From positions 1 through 64,000 of the forward strand of contig NZ_SHKP01000006.1 in NCBI RefSeq assembly GCF_004217215.1: 64,000 nt of DNA, read 5' to 3'. This stretch comes from Rivibacter subsaxonicus. GTDB lineage: Bacteria; Pseudomonadota; Gammaproteobacteria; Burkholderiales; Burkholderiaceae_C. The position numbers were made by a program, and so were the translations under genes. This document shows, one piece after another, positions 43,489 through 51,912 of the stretch; positions within the stretch are counted from its first letter, which is position 1, and every line of letters begins with the position of its first letter. Below the pieces are notes generated by a model. It ran no database searches and was not told the DNA's origin. It saw only the letters and a program-made list of their open reading frames with translations.

Positions 43489-44343
43489 ATGAGTTCACTG
43501 CCCCACCTCACCCAAGCCGCCGCCGAGCTCACGCAGGAGGTCGAGGTCATCGACGAGCATGGCGCGCGCCGCACGCTGCAGATTCCGGCCGAGCGCGCGC
43601 TGACGGTCTACGTCGACAAGCGCGAACTGGTCACGCTGATGACGCTCGGCGCCGCGCCCGAGTTGCTGGTGCTGGGCTACCTGCGCAACCAGCGGCTGAC
43701 CAGCGAGCCGGGCCAGATCCGGTCGATCACCGTCGACTGGGAGGTCGGCGCCGCGGCGGTGCACACGCGCGGCGGCCTGCCCGACTACGAGGCCCGCACC
43801 GCGCAGCGCGTCGTGACCACCGGCTGCGGCCAGGGCACGGTGTTCGGCTCGCTGATGAACGAGCTCGACAGCATCGAGCTGCCGCCTGCGGACGAGGCGC
43901 GCATCAGCCAGCGCGCGCTGCTGGCGCTGCTCGAGGCGATGCGGCAGCAGGAGAGCACCTACAAGTCGGCCGGCTCGGTGCATGGCTGCGCGCTGTTCCG
44001 CGTCGGTGCCGACAGCGCCGAACTGCTCAGCTTCGTCGAAGACGTCGGCCGCCACAACGCGATCGACACCATCGCCGGCTGGATGTGGATGAACGGCGTC
44101 AGCGCGCGCGACACCGCCTTCTACACGACCGGTCGCCTGACCAGCGAGATGGTGATCAAGTCGGCCCAGATGGGCGTGCCGATCGTCGTCTCGCGCTCGG
44201 GCATCACGCAGATGGGCTACCAGCTGGCGCAGCGGCTCGGGCTGGCGCTGTTTGGTCGCGCGGTGAACCGACACTTCATCGCCTACACCGGCTTCGATCG
44301 TTTCGATGCGCAGCCGGAGCTGGCTTCGGCGTCGACCGGCTAA
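43489..44343 (+). CDS. fdhD: formate dehydrogenase accessory sulfurtransferase FdhD
   Basis: The 284-residue protein transfers sulfur from a cysteine desulfurase to the molybdenum cofactor of FdhA. Family motifs are LGYLRNQRL, TGCGQGTVF, YKSAGSVHGCALF, FVEDVGRHNAIDTIAGWMW, FYTTGRLTSEMVIKSAQMG and SRSGITQMG. The Cys loop has only Cys113 (CGQG) instead of the CxxC (C121/C124) of E. coli FdhD; the first, essential cysteine is retained. I start it at 43489 since further-upstream sequence is antisense-like. Stop lies 4 bp from the convergent amidohydrolase. Confidence 0.93.
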   Translation: MSSLPHLTQAAAELTQEVEVIDEHGARRTLQIPAERALTVYVDKRELVTLMTLGAAPELLVLGYLRNQRLTSEPGQIRSITVDWEVGAAAVHTRGGLPDYEARTAQRVVTTGCGQGTVFGSLMNELDSIELPPADEARISQRALLALLEAMRQQESTYKSAGSVHGCALFRVGADSAELLSFVEDVGRHNAIDTIAGWMWMNGVSARDTAFYTTGRLTSEMVIKSAQMGVPIVVSRSGITQMGYQLAQRLGLALFGRAVNRHFIAYTGFDRFDAQPELASASTG

Positions 44344-44347
44344 GGCG

Positions 44348-45700
44348 TCAAGGCCCCCGGTTCTTGAAGACCTTGCCGTTCTTCATGATGACGAGGAAGT
44401 TCTTGTCAGCCTCCGCGAGCAATTGCAGCCGGGCGAGCGGGTCGCCGTCGACCAGCAGCAGGTCGGCGAGGGCGCCTTCTTCCACCACGCCCAGCTTGCC
44501 GGGGTAGGGATCGCGCGGGCCCGACAGCTTCAGCAGCTGGCCGTTGGTGGCGGTGGCCATCGCCAGCACCTCCGGCGCGCTGTACCAGCGGCCCATCGTG
44601 ACCAGCAGTTCGCCCTGCCTGGCCGCACCGGCGGGCGAGAAGAGGACGTCGGTACCGAAGGCCGTCTTGATCTTGTACTTCCTGGCCAGCTCCACGGTGC
44701 GCTCGGTGCCGGCTTGGACCTGCTTGAGTCGCGCCAGGTTGGCTGGCGCCAACGGCGGCGTGTGGCCGTCGTCGGTGAAGGGCTGGAAGCTCAGCCAGAT
44801 GCCCTTTTCGGCCATCAGTCGCGCGGTCGGCTCGTCCATCAGGTGGCCGTGCTCGATGACCTTGACGCCGGCGGCGATCGCAAGCTGGATCGCCGCCGGC
44901 GTGTAGGCGTGGGTGGCGACGTAGGTGCCCCAGTTGCTGGCCGCTCGCACTGCTGCCTTCAGTTCGTCTTCGTCGAAGGTGGAAATGTCGAGCGGGCTGT
45001 GCGGCGAAGCGACGCCGCCACCGGCCGTCAGCTTGATCTGCGAGGCGCCGAGCATGAACTGCTCGCGGGCGCGCACCCGCACCTCGTCGGGTGAATCGGC
45101 AATCATGCTGCCGCCGATGAGCTCGGCGTGGGTCAGCGGTCCGCCAAGCTGGCGCGGCAGTTCACTCGTGCTGCGGAAATCGCCGTGGCCGCCGGTGATG
45201 GTGATCATCGCGCCCGAGGGATAGATCCGGGGCCCCGGCACGAGGCCTTCGTCGATGGCGCGCTTGAGTGCGAACGAAGGCCCGCCGAGATCGCGCACCG
45301 TGGTGAAGCCGCGCATCAGCGTGGCATGGGCCTGCGCGGCGGCCAGCAGGTTCAGGTAGCCGAGGTTGGCGTCGAGCAGCGTTGGCAGCGGGGTTGCCGC
45401 CATCATCGTGTGCCAGTGGTTGTCGATCAGGCCGGGCATCAGCGTGCGGCCGCCGCCGCGGATCCGCTGCACGGCAACGCCGGGCGGATCGGCGATCGGG
45501 GTGGCGGAGATCGTCTTGATGACGTCACCGACCACTAGCACGTTCGAGGGCGCCGACAGCCGGTCGCCGCTGCCGTTGAAGACGCGCACGTTCTCGAACA
45601 GCACCGCGCCGGGCGCCTGTTCCTGGGCCGAGGCGAGCGGCGACCACAGGCCGCCGAGGGCGAGAAGCGCGGTCGAGAGCGCCCTGCGCGTGAAGTGCAT
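44348..45700 (-). CDS. secreted amidohydrolase-family protein
   Basis: A 450-residue metal-dependent hydrolase with a signal peptide that has twin arginines (HFTRRALSTALLALGGLWSPLASAQ). Metal-site residues follow the imidazolonepropionase/prolidase-like branch: PGLIDNHWH (HxH), QIKLTAGGG (the bridging Lys, possibly carboxylated), ATHAYT, EHGHLM, and FGTDVLFSP (Asp). Such enzymes hydrolyse Xaa-Pro dipeptides, lactams or xenobiotic amides; substrate cannot be told. Probably periplasmic. Possibly co-transcribed with the MBL hydrolase upstream (70-bp gap). Confidence 0.85.
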   Translation of the reverse strand: MHFTRRALSTALLALGGLWSPLASAQEQAPGAVLFENVRVFNGSGDRLSAPSNVLVVGDVIKTISATPIADPPGVAVQRIRGGGRTLMPGLIDNHWHTMMAATPLPTLLDANLGYLNLLAAAQAHATLMRGFTTVRDLGGPSFALKRAIDEGLVPGPRIYPSGAMITITGGHGDFRSTSELPRQLGGPLTHAELIGGSMIADSPDEVRVRAREQFMLGASQIKLTAGGGVASPHSPLDISTFDEDELKAAVRAASNWGTYVATHAYTPAAIQLAIAAGVKVIEHGHLMDEPTARLMAEKGIWLSFQPFTDDGHTPPLAPANLARLKQVQAGTERTVELARKYKIKTAFGTDVLFSPAGAARQGELLVTMGRWYSAPEVLAMATATNGQLLKLSGPRDPYPGKLGVVEEGALADLLLVDGDPLARLQLLAEADKNFLVIMKNGKVFKNRGP

Positions 45701-45770
45701 CTGCAGTCCTTCCTCGCTTCACCGCCCGGGCGAAGCATCGGGTGAGTGCGAGCCGCCCGTCGGCCCGCGC

Positions 45771-46763
45771 TTAGGGGCGAAACGGTAGCAGAGGCGGCGC
45801 CATGCGGATCTCGACGCCGTCGCGCGCGCCCATCCGCCTGAGTTCGTTCATCGTGTGCTCGAAGTCGTCGAGCAGCAGCGGCATCGGTTGCAGCGGCTGG
45901 TCGAGCGGCAAGCTGAAGTTGTCCCAGTGGATCGGGATCACGCGCTTGGCGCCGGTGGCGAGCACCACCTCGCGCCAGTAGGACTCGACATAGGCCGTGT
46001 CCTTCTTGCCGAGGGTGCCGACGCCGAGCAGCACCGCGTCGGCGCGCTTGCCGGCCAGCGCGTCCGGCGCGAAGCCGGCACTGGCCTGCACCAGCACGCG
46101 CTGGCCGCTCGCGTGCTCGACCAGCAGCGACCAGACCTCGCCGGCACGCCACGCGGAGGCGCGCGCCGGCAGCGTGAGCGGCGCGTCGATGGTCTCGAGC
46201 GTGCGGCCATCGTCGAGCGGTGTCGGGCTGTGGTGCGAGGCGATGAACGTGAGCTTGAACTTGCCGAGTTGCAAGGTGTCGCCCGACCTCACCTGCTTCA
46301 TGCGATCGGCCGGCAGGCCCTGCGTGATGCCGAGCTGCATGGCCGACGCGGAGCCGACCAGCAGGGCACCGGTGCGCTCGGCCACCAGCGCCGAGTCGAG
46401 CGCGTGGTCGTAGTGGGTGTGCAGCGGGATCACCGCGGCGAGCCGGTTCACGTAGAGACGCTTGAGCTCGCGCTCGATCGTTGCCGTATCGGGCTGGATC
46501 TTGCCGAGCACCACGCTGCGCAGGCTGGGGCGAGAGAGAAAGGCATCGGTCATCCAGGCGGTCTCGCCATCGTCGAAGACCAACGTCGAGACGCCGGCGT
46601 GGCGAATGCTCAGCTTGCCGGGCACCGGGAAGGCCTGCGACAGCGCCAGATCCGCATAGGGCTCGACGGCCGGTCGGCGCAGCCACTGGATCGTGATCCA
46701 GCTGCCGAGCAGCAGCACCAGCACCAGCAGCGCGAGGACGGCGCGAAGGGTGTTTCTTCTCAT
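45771..46763 (-). CDS. membrane-anchored MBL-fold metallohydrolase
   Basis: The 330-residue protein has one N-terminal membrane segment (LRAVLALLVLVLLLGSWITI) and a metallo-beta-lactamase fold with IPLHTHYDHALD (HxHxDH) near residue 115, FIASHHSPTP and PIHWDNF as further ligands. It resembles UlaG/N-acyl-phosphatidylethanolamine-type hydrolases. The catalytic domain should face the periplasm. Substrate unknown. Confidence 0.82.
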   Translation of the reverse strand: MRRNTLRAVLALLVLVLLLGSWITIQWLRRPAVEPYADLALSQAFPVPGKLSIRHAGVSTLVFDDGETAWMTDAFLSRPSLRSVVLGKIQPDTATIERELKRLYVNRLAAVIPLHTHYDHALDSALVAERTGALLVGSASAMQLGITQGLPADRMKQVRSGDTLQLGKFKLTFIASHHSPTPLDDGRTLETIDAPLTLPARASAWRAGEVWSLLVEHASGQRVLVQASAGFAPDALAGKRADAVLLGVGTLGKKDTAYVESYWREVVLATGAKRVIPIHWDNFSLPLDQPLQPMPLLLDDFEHTMNELRRMGARDGVEIRMAPPLLPFRP

Positions 46764-46788
46764 CGTGGCCAGTGCTCGGGTGCGTGCC

Positions 46789-47319
46789 TCAGGCCACGGG
46801 CTGCTGCATGTCGCGCAGGTGGGTCGGCCCGACCTTGGCCTCGATCTCGGCCAGCAGCGGCTTGTTCCAGCCCATCAGAAACATCATCTCGGCAAACACG
46901 AACATCGGGCCGATCATCAGGCCGGTGAGATCGTCGACGAAGGCCGGCTTGCGGCCCTCGTAGTGGTGGCCGACGAACTGGATCACCCAGCCGACGACGA
47001 ACAGTCCGATGCCGCTGGCCAGCCAGGTGGCCGTGGAGCCGGCGGCGACTTGCGCGCCGGCCAGCGTCATCGCGCCGATGATCGCGCTCGTGACGAAGCC
47101 GAGCACCAGCTGGCCGCGCGTGAGGTACCAGGCTGCGCTGATGGCAAACACGATCCAGGCCGGGCTGAGCGCCAGGCCGGCGACTTCGAAGCTCGGGCGC
47201 GACAGCAGGATGCAGACCGCGAAGATGATCATCGGCACGCCGACGAAGTGGGTCGCGATGTTGCGGCGGTCGCGGTGGTAGGCGGCGTAGTCGGAAAGCA
47301 GTTGGGTGGCGTTGCGCAT
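46789..47319 (-). CDS. Mpo1-like (DUF962) membrane protein
   Basis: A 176-residue protein with four to five hydrophobic segments and the Mpo1/YGL010w pattern: [21 protein letters not shown] near the N-terminus and [32 protein letters not shown], whose His residues correspond to the iron ligands of yeast Mpo1, a 2-hydroxy-fatty-acid dioxygenase. Whether the bacterial protein does the same is not established. Start at 47319 preferred because GGAGG lies 6-10 bases upstream. Confidence 0.85.
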   Translation of the reverse strand: MRNATQLLSDYAAYHRDRRNIATHFVGVPMIIFAVCILLSRPSFEVAGLALSPAWIVFAISAAWYLTRGQLVLGFVTSAIIGAMTLAGAQVAAGSTATWLASGIGLFVVGWVIQFVGHHYEGRKPAFVDDLTGLMIGPMFVFAEMMFLMGWNKPLLAEIEAKVGPTHLRDMQQPVA

Positions 47320-47418
47320 GGGATCCTCCAGGCCGGCGGCCATCGTCGCGCCGGAACAGGCCCGGATGCTACGCAGCGCCGGCGCCGGCCGCCATCGGGA
47401 GCGGCCCGGGGCGCTGCC

Positions 47419-47424
47419 TACAAT
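47419..47424 (+). promoter_or_regulatory. candidate -10 box for dcd
   Basis: TACAAT (5 of 6 consensus) lies 36 bp before the dcd start; no convincing -35 is seen at the right distance. Confidence 0.4.
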
Positions 47425-47459
47425 TCCGCCTGCGGCGCGCGCCGCGACAGGGAAACAGC

Positions 47460-48029
47460 ATGAGCATCAAGAGCGACAAGTGGATCCGCCGCATGGCCGA
47501 GCAGACCGGCATGATCGAGCCCTTCGAACCGGGCCAGGTCCGGCACGCGGCCGACGGCCACAAGATCGTCAGCTACGGCACCAGCAGCTACGGCTATGAC
47601 ATCCGCTGCGCGCCCGAGTTCAAGGTCTTCACCAACATCTACTCGACGGTGGTCGACCCGAAGGCCTTCGACGAGCGCAGCTTCGTCGACATCAACGCCG
47701 ATGTCTGCATCATCCCGCCCAACAGCTTCGCGCTGGCGCGTACCGTCGAGTACTTCCGCATCCCGCGCAACGTGCTGACGATCTGCCTGGGCAAGAGCAC
47801 CTACGCCCGCTGCGGCATCATCGTCAACGTCACGCCCTTCGAGCCCGAATGGGAGGGCTACGTCACGCTCGAGTTCAGCAACACCACGCCGCTGCCGGCC
47901 AAGATCTACGCGGGCGAGGGCTGCGCCCAGGTGCTGTTCTTCGAAAGCGACGAGGTCTGCGAGACCTCCTACAAGGATCGCGGTGGTAAGTACCAGGGGC
48001 AGCGCGGAGTGACCCTGCCCAAGACCTGA
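47460..48029 (+). CDS. dcd: dCTP deaminase
   Basis: Converts dCTP to dUTP for thymidylate synthesis; a cytoplasmic homotrimer. The 189-residue protein is full length with SSYGYDIRC near residue 45, the conserved [32 protein letters not shown] block containing catalytic Arg and Glu, and [11 protein letters not shown] near the C-terminus. It is of the short, monofunctional type. A strong RBS (gacagggaaacagc) precedes it. Confidence 0.96.
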   Translation: MSIKSDKWIRRMAEQTGMIEPFEPGQVRHAADGHKIVSYGTSSYGYDIRCAPEFKVFTNIYSTVVDPKAFDERSFVDINADVCIIPPNSFALARTVEYFRIPRNVLTICLGKSTYARCGIIVNVTPFEPEWEGYVTLEFSNTTPLPAKIYAGEGCAQVLFFESDEVCETSYKDRGGKYQGQRGVTLPKT

Positions 48030-48106
48030 AAGCCCCCTAGTCGCACAGGCGTGGGCGGCACGCTGCGGCGTACCATGATCCGGGAGCAGTTCAACCGGAG
48101 ATCAGG

Positions 48107-48967
48107 ATGCGGTGGGATGGCGAGCGCGAGAGCGAGAACGTCGAGGACCGGCGCGGCATGCGCATGCCGGGAGGCGGCAAGGGCCTGGGCATCGGGGCGA
48201 TCGTCATCGCGCTGATCGCCAGCGCGGTGTTCGGCATCAACCCCCTGACGGTGCTTGGCCTGCTCGGCGGCGGCGGGATGCCGGCAATGCCGGGGGCGCA
48301 GCAGGAGCAGTCCGGCCCCGCGGCGACCAGCGAGGACACCCGTTTCGTCCGGGTGGTGGTGGCCAGCACCGAGGATGTCTGGACACCGCTGTTCCAGCAG
48401 GCCGGTGCGAGCTACGAGCCGCCGCGGCTGGTGGTTTTTCGCGGCGCCACGCCGACCGCCTGCGGCACCGGGCAGAGCGCGATGGGGCCGTTCTATTGCC
48501 CGGCCGATCGCAAGGTCTACCTCGACCTCGACTTCTTCGACACGCTCAAGCAGCGCATGGGCGCGCCCGGCGATTTCGCCCAGGCCTACGTGATCGCGCA
48601 CGAGGTCGGCCACCATGTGCAGAACCTGCTCGGCATCAGCGACAGGGCCAACGCCGCGCAGCGCCAGGCCGGCGAGGCGCAGGGCAACGCGATCAGCGTG
48701 CGCGTCGAGTTGCAGGCCGACTGCCTGGCCGGCGTCTGGGCTCACCATTCGCAGCAGGCCAAGCAGTGGCTCCAGGCAGGCGACATCGAGGAAGCACTCA
48801 ACGCCGCGGCGCAGATCGGCGACGATACGCTGCAGCGCAAGTCGCAGGGTCGCATCGTGCCGGAGAGCTTCACGCATGGCAGCAGCGCGCAACGGGTCGA
48901 GTGGTTCAAGCGCGGCTTTGCCGGCGGCAAGGTGCCCGACTGCAATACCTTCGCCGGCAGTCGCTGA
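48107..48967 (+). CDS. ypfJ: YpfJ-family neutral zinc metallopeptidase
   Basis: A 286-residue protein with an acidic N-terminus, one membrane segment ([19 protein letters not shown], about 25-44) and a metallopeptidase domain carrying [17 protein letters not shown] (HExxH) with downstream [23 protein letters not shown] providing the third zinc ligand. Belongs to the Zn_peptidase/YpfJ family, membrane-anchored and periplasmic by topology. Biological substrate unknown. RBS GGAG lies 7-10 bases before the ATG. Confidence 0.9.
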   Translation: MRWDGERESENVEDRRGMRMPGGGKGLGIGAIVIALIASAVFGINPLTVLGLLGGGGMPAMPGAQQEQSGPAATSEDTRFVRVVVASTEDVWTPLFQQAGASYEPPRLVVFRGATPTACGTGQSAMGPFYCPADRKVYLDLDFFDTLKQRMGAPGDFAQAYVIAHEVGHHVQNLLGISDRANAAQRQAGEAQGNAISVRVELQADCLAGVWAHHSQQAKQWLQAGDIEEALNAAAQIGDDTLQRKSQGRIVPESFTHGSSAQRVEWFKRGFAGGKVPDCNTFAGSR

Positions 48968-48982
48968 AGGGGCGCCACGCCG

Positions 48983-49348
48983 ATGCGCTCCCCGGTTCGA
49001 CCCGCTGCGCTGATCGCGGCGCATTTCGACACCCTGAGTCCGCCGGTGCGCGAAGTGGCCCAGGCCCTGCACAAGCTGGTGGCCGAGACCGCGCCGCAGC
49101 TGACTCAGACGCTGCAATGGGGCAACGTGGTGTTCCAGCACCAGGGGCGCAACGCGATCGGCATCGCGGCTCACAAGAGCTACGTGCTGCTGCAGTTCTT
49201 CAACGGCGCGCTGCTGGCGACCCAGTTCAGCGCGCTCGAGGGCACCGGCAAGGGCCTGCGGCACCTGAAGTGCCGGCTGCAGCAGCCGCTCGATGTCGAG
49301 CTGGTCGCCAACCTGGTGCAGGCCAGCGTCGACGAACTGCAGCCCTGA
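48983..49348 (+). CDS. DUF1801 protein
   Basis: A 121-residue YdhG/DUF1801 protein: LPxV-like SPPVREVAQALHKLVAETAP, LQWGNVVFQHQGRNAIGIAAHKSYVLLQFFNGALL and GTGKGLRHLKC are typical of the family. Function unknown, cytoplasmic. Short gap (15 bp) after ypfJ suggests co-transcription; converges with dinB. Confidence 0.85.
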   Translation: MRSPVRPAALIAAHFDTLSPPVREVAQALHKLVAETAPQLTQTLQWGNVVFQHQGRNAIGIAAHKSYVLLQFFNGALLATQFSALEGTGKGLRHLKCRLQQPLDVELVANLVQASVDELQP

Positions 49349-49349
49349 C

Positions 49350-50516
49350 TCAGGCGAACAGGTCGGCGGTCTGGGGCGGCTGGGGCGGCGGCGGGGTGCC
49401 GGCCGGTTGCAGGCTGCTGGCGCGCACGCCGAGCAGGCGCAGGCGTTGCTCGAGCGGCGCGCGCTTGAGGCATTCGCCGGCGGCGCGCCGGATCGCTGCC
49501 GGCTGAGCGGTGGCCACCGGCAGTGTCTGCACGCGGGTCAGCGTGCGGAAGTCGTCGTAGCGCAGCTTGATGCCGATGGTACGGGCCTCCAGCTGGTGGC
49601 GCTGGAGGTCGGCCGCGAGCTGCTCGCACAGTCGTGTGAAGACGGGCGTCAGCAGCGCGCGGTCGCGCCGCGCGTGCAGGTCGCGCTCGAAGGTGGTCTC
49701 GCGGCTGATGCTGGTGGTCTCCTGCTCCGTCACCACCGCGCGCTCGTCGCGGCCATGCGCTGCGGCATGCAGCCAGGCGCCGTAGCTGCGGCCGAAGCGT
49801 TCGATCAGTTCGTGCGGCGCAGCGGCCGCGAGTTCGCCGATGGTCCTGATGCCGCATTCGGCTTCGAGCCGCGCGGCGGCCTTGGGGCCGATGCCGTTGA
49901 TGCGGCGCGCGGGCAGCGGCCAGATGCGGCTCTCGACGTCGGCCTCGCGCAGGATCGTCAGGCCGTCGGGCTTGTCGAGCTCTGAGGCCAGCTTGGACAG
50001 CAGCTTGTTCGGCGTCACGCCGATCGAGCAGCTCAGGCCGGTGGCGGCCTTGACGCGGGCCTTGATCGCGGCGGCGATCGCGGCGCCGTGGTCGGCTGCC
50101 ACACCCTCGATCTGCGAGAGATCGATGTAGATCTCGTCGATGCCGCGATCCTCGATCACCGGCGCCAGCTCGGCCACCGCCGCCTTGAAGCGGCGCGAGA
50201 AGCGGCGGTACTCGTCGAAATCCGTCGGCAGCAGAACCGTCTGCGGCGCCAGCTTGGCGGCCTTCATCAGCCCCATGCCGGAGTGCAGCCCAAAGGCGCG
50301 CGCGGCGTAGGTGGCGGTGGTGATGACGCCGCGGCCGACGTAGCTTTCTAGAGTCGCAAAGCGCAGGCTGCCATCGGGCTGCGGCTCGGGCTGGTGGCGC
50401 CGCCCGCCGCCGATCACCACCGGCTGGCCGGCCAGCTGCGGGTAGCGCAGCAACTCGACCGACGCGTAGAACGCGTCCATGTCGAGATGGGCGATGTGGC
50501 GCTCCGCGGCGCTCAT
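49350..50516 (-). CDS. dinB: DNA polymerase IV (Y family)
   Basis: A 388-residue translesion polymerase. Catalytic motifs are HLDMDAFYASVE near residue 10 and DRGIDEIYIDLS (a variant of SIDEAYLD, with both acidic residues kept); HhH-type RINGIGPKAAARL follows, then the little-finger domain. The extreme C-terminus QTADLFA matches the beta-clamp-binding motif. No LexA box was noted nearby; it appears to be the last gene of the rpsU-yqeY-phosphatase-dinB series. Confidence 0.93.
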   Translation of the reverse strand: MSAAERHIAHLDMDAFYASVELLRYPQLAGQPVVIGGGRRHQPEPQPDGSLRFATLESYVGRGVITTATYAARAFGLHSGMGLMKAAKLAPQTVLLPTDFDEYRRFSRRFKAAVAELAPVIEDRGIDEIYIDLSQIEGVAADHGAAIAAAIKARVKAATGLSCSIGVTPNKLLSKLASELDKPDGLTILREADVESRIWPLPARRINGIGPKAAARLEAECGIRTIGELAAAAPHELIERFGRSYGAWLHAAAHGRDERAVVTEQETTSISRETTFERDLHARRDRALLTPVFTRLCEQLAADLQRHQLEARTIGIKLRYDDFRTLTRVQTLPVATAQPAAIRRAAGECLKRAPLEQRLRLLGVRASSLQPAGTPPPPQPPQTADLFA

Positions 50517-50535
50517 CGCTGCGGCGGCGATCGAC

Positions 50536-50898
50536 TCAGTGCGCGTCGCGCGCTGCCGCCAGCGACAGCGCGTACAGGCGCCCGCTGCGCGAGCCGCTGC
50601 GGCAGAAGGCCAGCACCGGTTTGGGCAGGCGCTCCATCAGCGCTGCCATCGCCTGCGCTTCTTCGGGCGATTGGTAGCCGCCGGCCACCGGCAGGTAGGC
50701 GTATTCGAGCCCGGCGGCGCGGGCGGCGGCCTCGACCGCGGCGTTGCTCGGCTGATGCGGGCCGCCTTCGCCGTCGGGCCGGTTGTTGATGACGCTCCTG
50801 AAGCCGGCCGCCGCGGCCGCCGCCATGTGCTCGGGTCCGAGCTGGGGGGCGGTGGCGATGTCGGCGTTGAGGCGAAAAGCGGGCAGGTCGATGCTCAT
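50536..50898 (-). CDS. TIGR01244-type (Blh-like) phosphatase domain protein
   Basis: A 120-residue protein-tyrosine-phosphatase-like domain. It has RLNADIATAPQLGPEHMAAAAAAGF, VINNRPDGE and the P-loop CRSGSRS (C-x5-R) at about 98-104. In other bacteria this domain is the N-terminal part of the beta-lactamase-like hydrolase Blh, linked to sulfur metabolism or biofilm; here it stands alone. Start chosen at 50898. Lies between yqeY and dinB with short gaps. Confidence 0.85.
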   Translation of the reverse strand: MSIDLPAFRLNADIATAPQLGPEHMAAAAAAGFRSVINNRPDGEGGPHQPSNAAVEAAARAAGLEYAYLPVAGGYQSPEEAQAMAALMERLPKPVLAFCRSGSRSGRLYALSLAAARDAH

Positions 50899-50927
50899 AC
50901 GCTCAAGCTTAGGGCAGACGAGGTTCC

Positions 50928-51374
50928 TCAGCGCGCCAGGGCGGCTTTCACCGCCACCGACACCTGGCCCATGTCGGCCACACCGGCCAGCTTCTGCTTG
51001 GCCGCGGCCATCACCTTGCCCATGTCGCCCGGGCCGCTGGCGCCGAGTTCGGCCAAGAGCTTGGCGACCTCGGCCGCCACTGCCTCGGCCGACAGCCGCA
51101 CCGGCAGGTAGGCCTCGAGCACGACGATCTCGGCCGCTTCCTTGTCGGCCAAGTCCACCCGCCCGCCCTGCGTGAACTGGGTGATCGCGTCCTTGCGCTG
51201 CTTGACGAGCTTGTCGACGATCGCGATGACCATGGCGTCGTCGAGCACCACGCGCTCGTCGACCTCCTTCTGCTTGAGGGCGGCCAGCAGCAGGCGGATC
51301 GTGCCGAGGCGCTCGGCCTCCTTGGCACGCATCGCGTTCTTCATGTCTTCGGTGATGCGGTCTTTCAGGCTCAT
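50928..51374 (-). CDS. yqeY: GatB/YqeY-domain protein
   Basis: A 148-residue YqeY protein (LKDRITEDMKNAMRAKEAERLGTIRLLLAALK ... VLEAYLPVRLSAEAV ... GPGDMGKVMAAAKQKLAG). It resembles the tail domain of the GatB subunit of Glu-tRNA(Gln) amidotransferase; its own role is unclear. It follows rpsU, as in many proteobacteria, though dnaG is not next to it here. Confidence 0.92.
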   Translation of the reverse strand: MSLKDRITEDMKNAMRAKEAERLGTIRLLLAALKQKEVDERVVLDDAMVIAIVDKLVKQRKDAITQFTQGGRVDLADKEAAEIVVLEAYLPVRLSAEAVAAEVAKLLAELGASGPGDMGKVMAAAKQKLAGVADMGQVSVAVKAALAR

Positions 51375-51412
51375 CGCGTGGACTCCGGGAAAGGTGGTTC
51401 AGCAGAAACGAC

Positions 51413-51443
51413 AAAGCCCGCCTGGGCGTCCCCCGCGGGCTTT
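51413..51443 (-). terminator. terminator after rpsU
   Basis: A perfect 9-bp stem AAAGCCCGC/GCGGGCTTT (51413-51421 with 51435-51443) with a 13-base loop lies 44 bp after the rpsU stop. Read on the minus strand the distal arm ends CTTT and is followed by GTCGTTTC. It probably lets most transcription stop after rpsU while some reads through to yqeY. Confidence 0.75.
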
Positions 51444-51487
51444 GAATTGCCACGCCCGAAGGCGCAGCGTGCTCGAGGGAGCAAAGT

Positions 51488-51700
51488 TCAGTACATCTTC
51501 TTGGGCAACTGCATGCTGCGCAGGCGCTTGTGCTGGCGCTTCACCGCAGCCGCCTTCTTGCGCTTGCGCTCGGAAGTGGGCTTCTCGAAGAACTCGCGAG
51601 CGCGCAGGTCGGTCAGCAGGCCGAGCTTCTCGATGGTGCGCTTGAAGCGGCGCAGGGCAACGTCGAACGGCTCGTTCTCTTTGACGCGGATGGTGGTCAT
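51488..51700 (-). CDS. rpsU: 30S ribosomal protein S21
   Basis: A 70-residue, very basic protein identical in layout to bS21: [26 protein letters not shown], then [26 protein letters not shown]. It sits near the mRNA 5' end and anti-Shine-Dalgarno on the 30S platform. A good promoter lies about 165 bp upstream and a terminator follows. Confidence 0.97.
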   Translation of the reverse strand: MTTIRVKENEPFDVALRRFKRTIEKLGLLTDLRAREFFEKPTSERKRKKAAAVKRQHKRLRSMQLPKKMY

Positions 51701-51863
51701 TTAAATCAGGATCCTGTGTTGGGCGCTCGGAGGTCGGGGCTGGCAGATCGCAAACTGTGGCGCGGTGGTTCCGGATCACCCCGCCCAGCCTTGAACCCGG
51801 AGGTTCTGCTGCGCTTTAGCTGCTGCCGCGACTCGACGCGCGAGTTTGCCGGCAAAGACCGAG

Positions 51864-51893
51864 AGTATAGCACGACGGGCCGTGCGATCGCAA
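51864..51893 (-). promoter_or_regulatory. sigma-70 promoter of rpsU
   Basis: On the minus strand, TTGCGA (51893-51888) and TATACT (51869-51864) are 18 bp apart, matching the -35 and -10 consensus at 4 and 5 of 6 positions. Transcription would start near 51857, giving a leader of roughly 155 bases before rpsU. Confidence 0.75.
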
Positions 51894-51912
51894 TCGCGTT
51901 GTGAGCGGGCGC

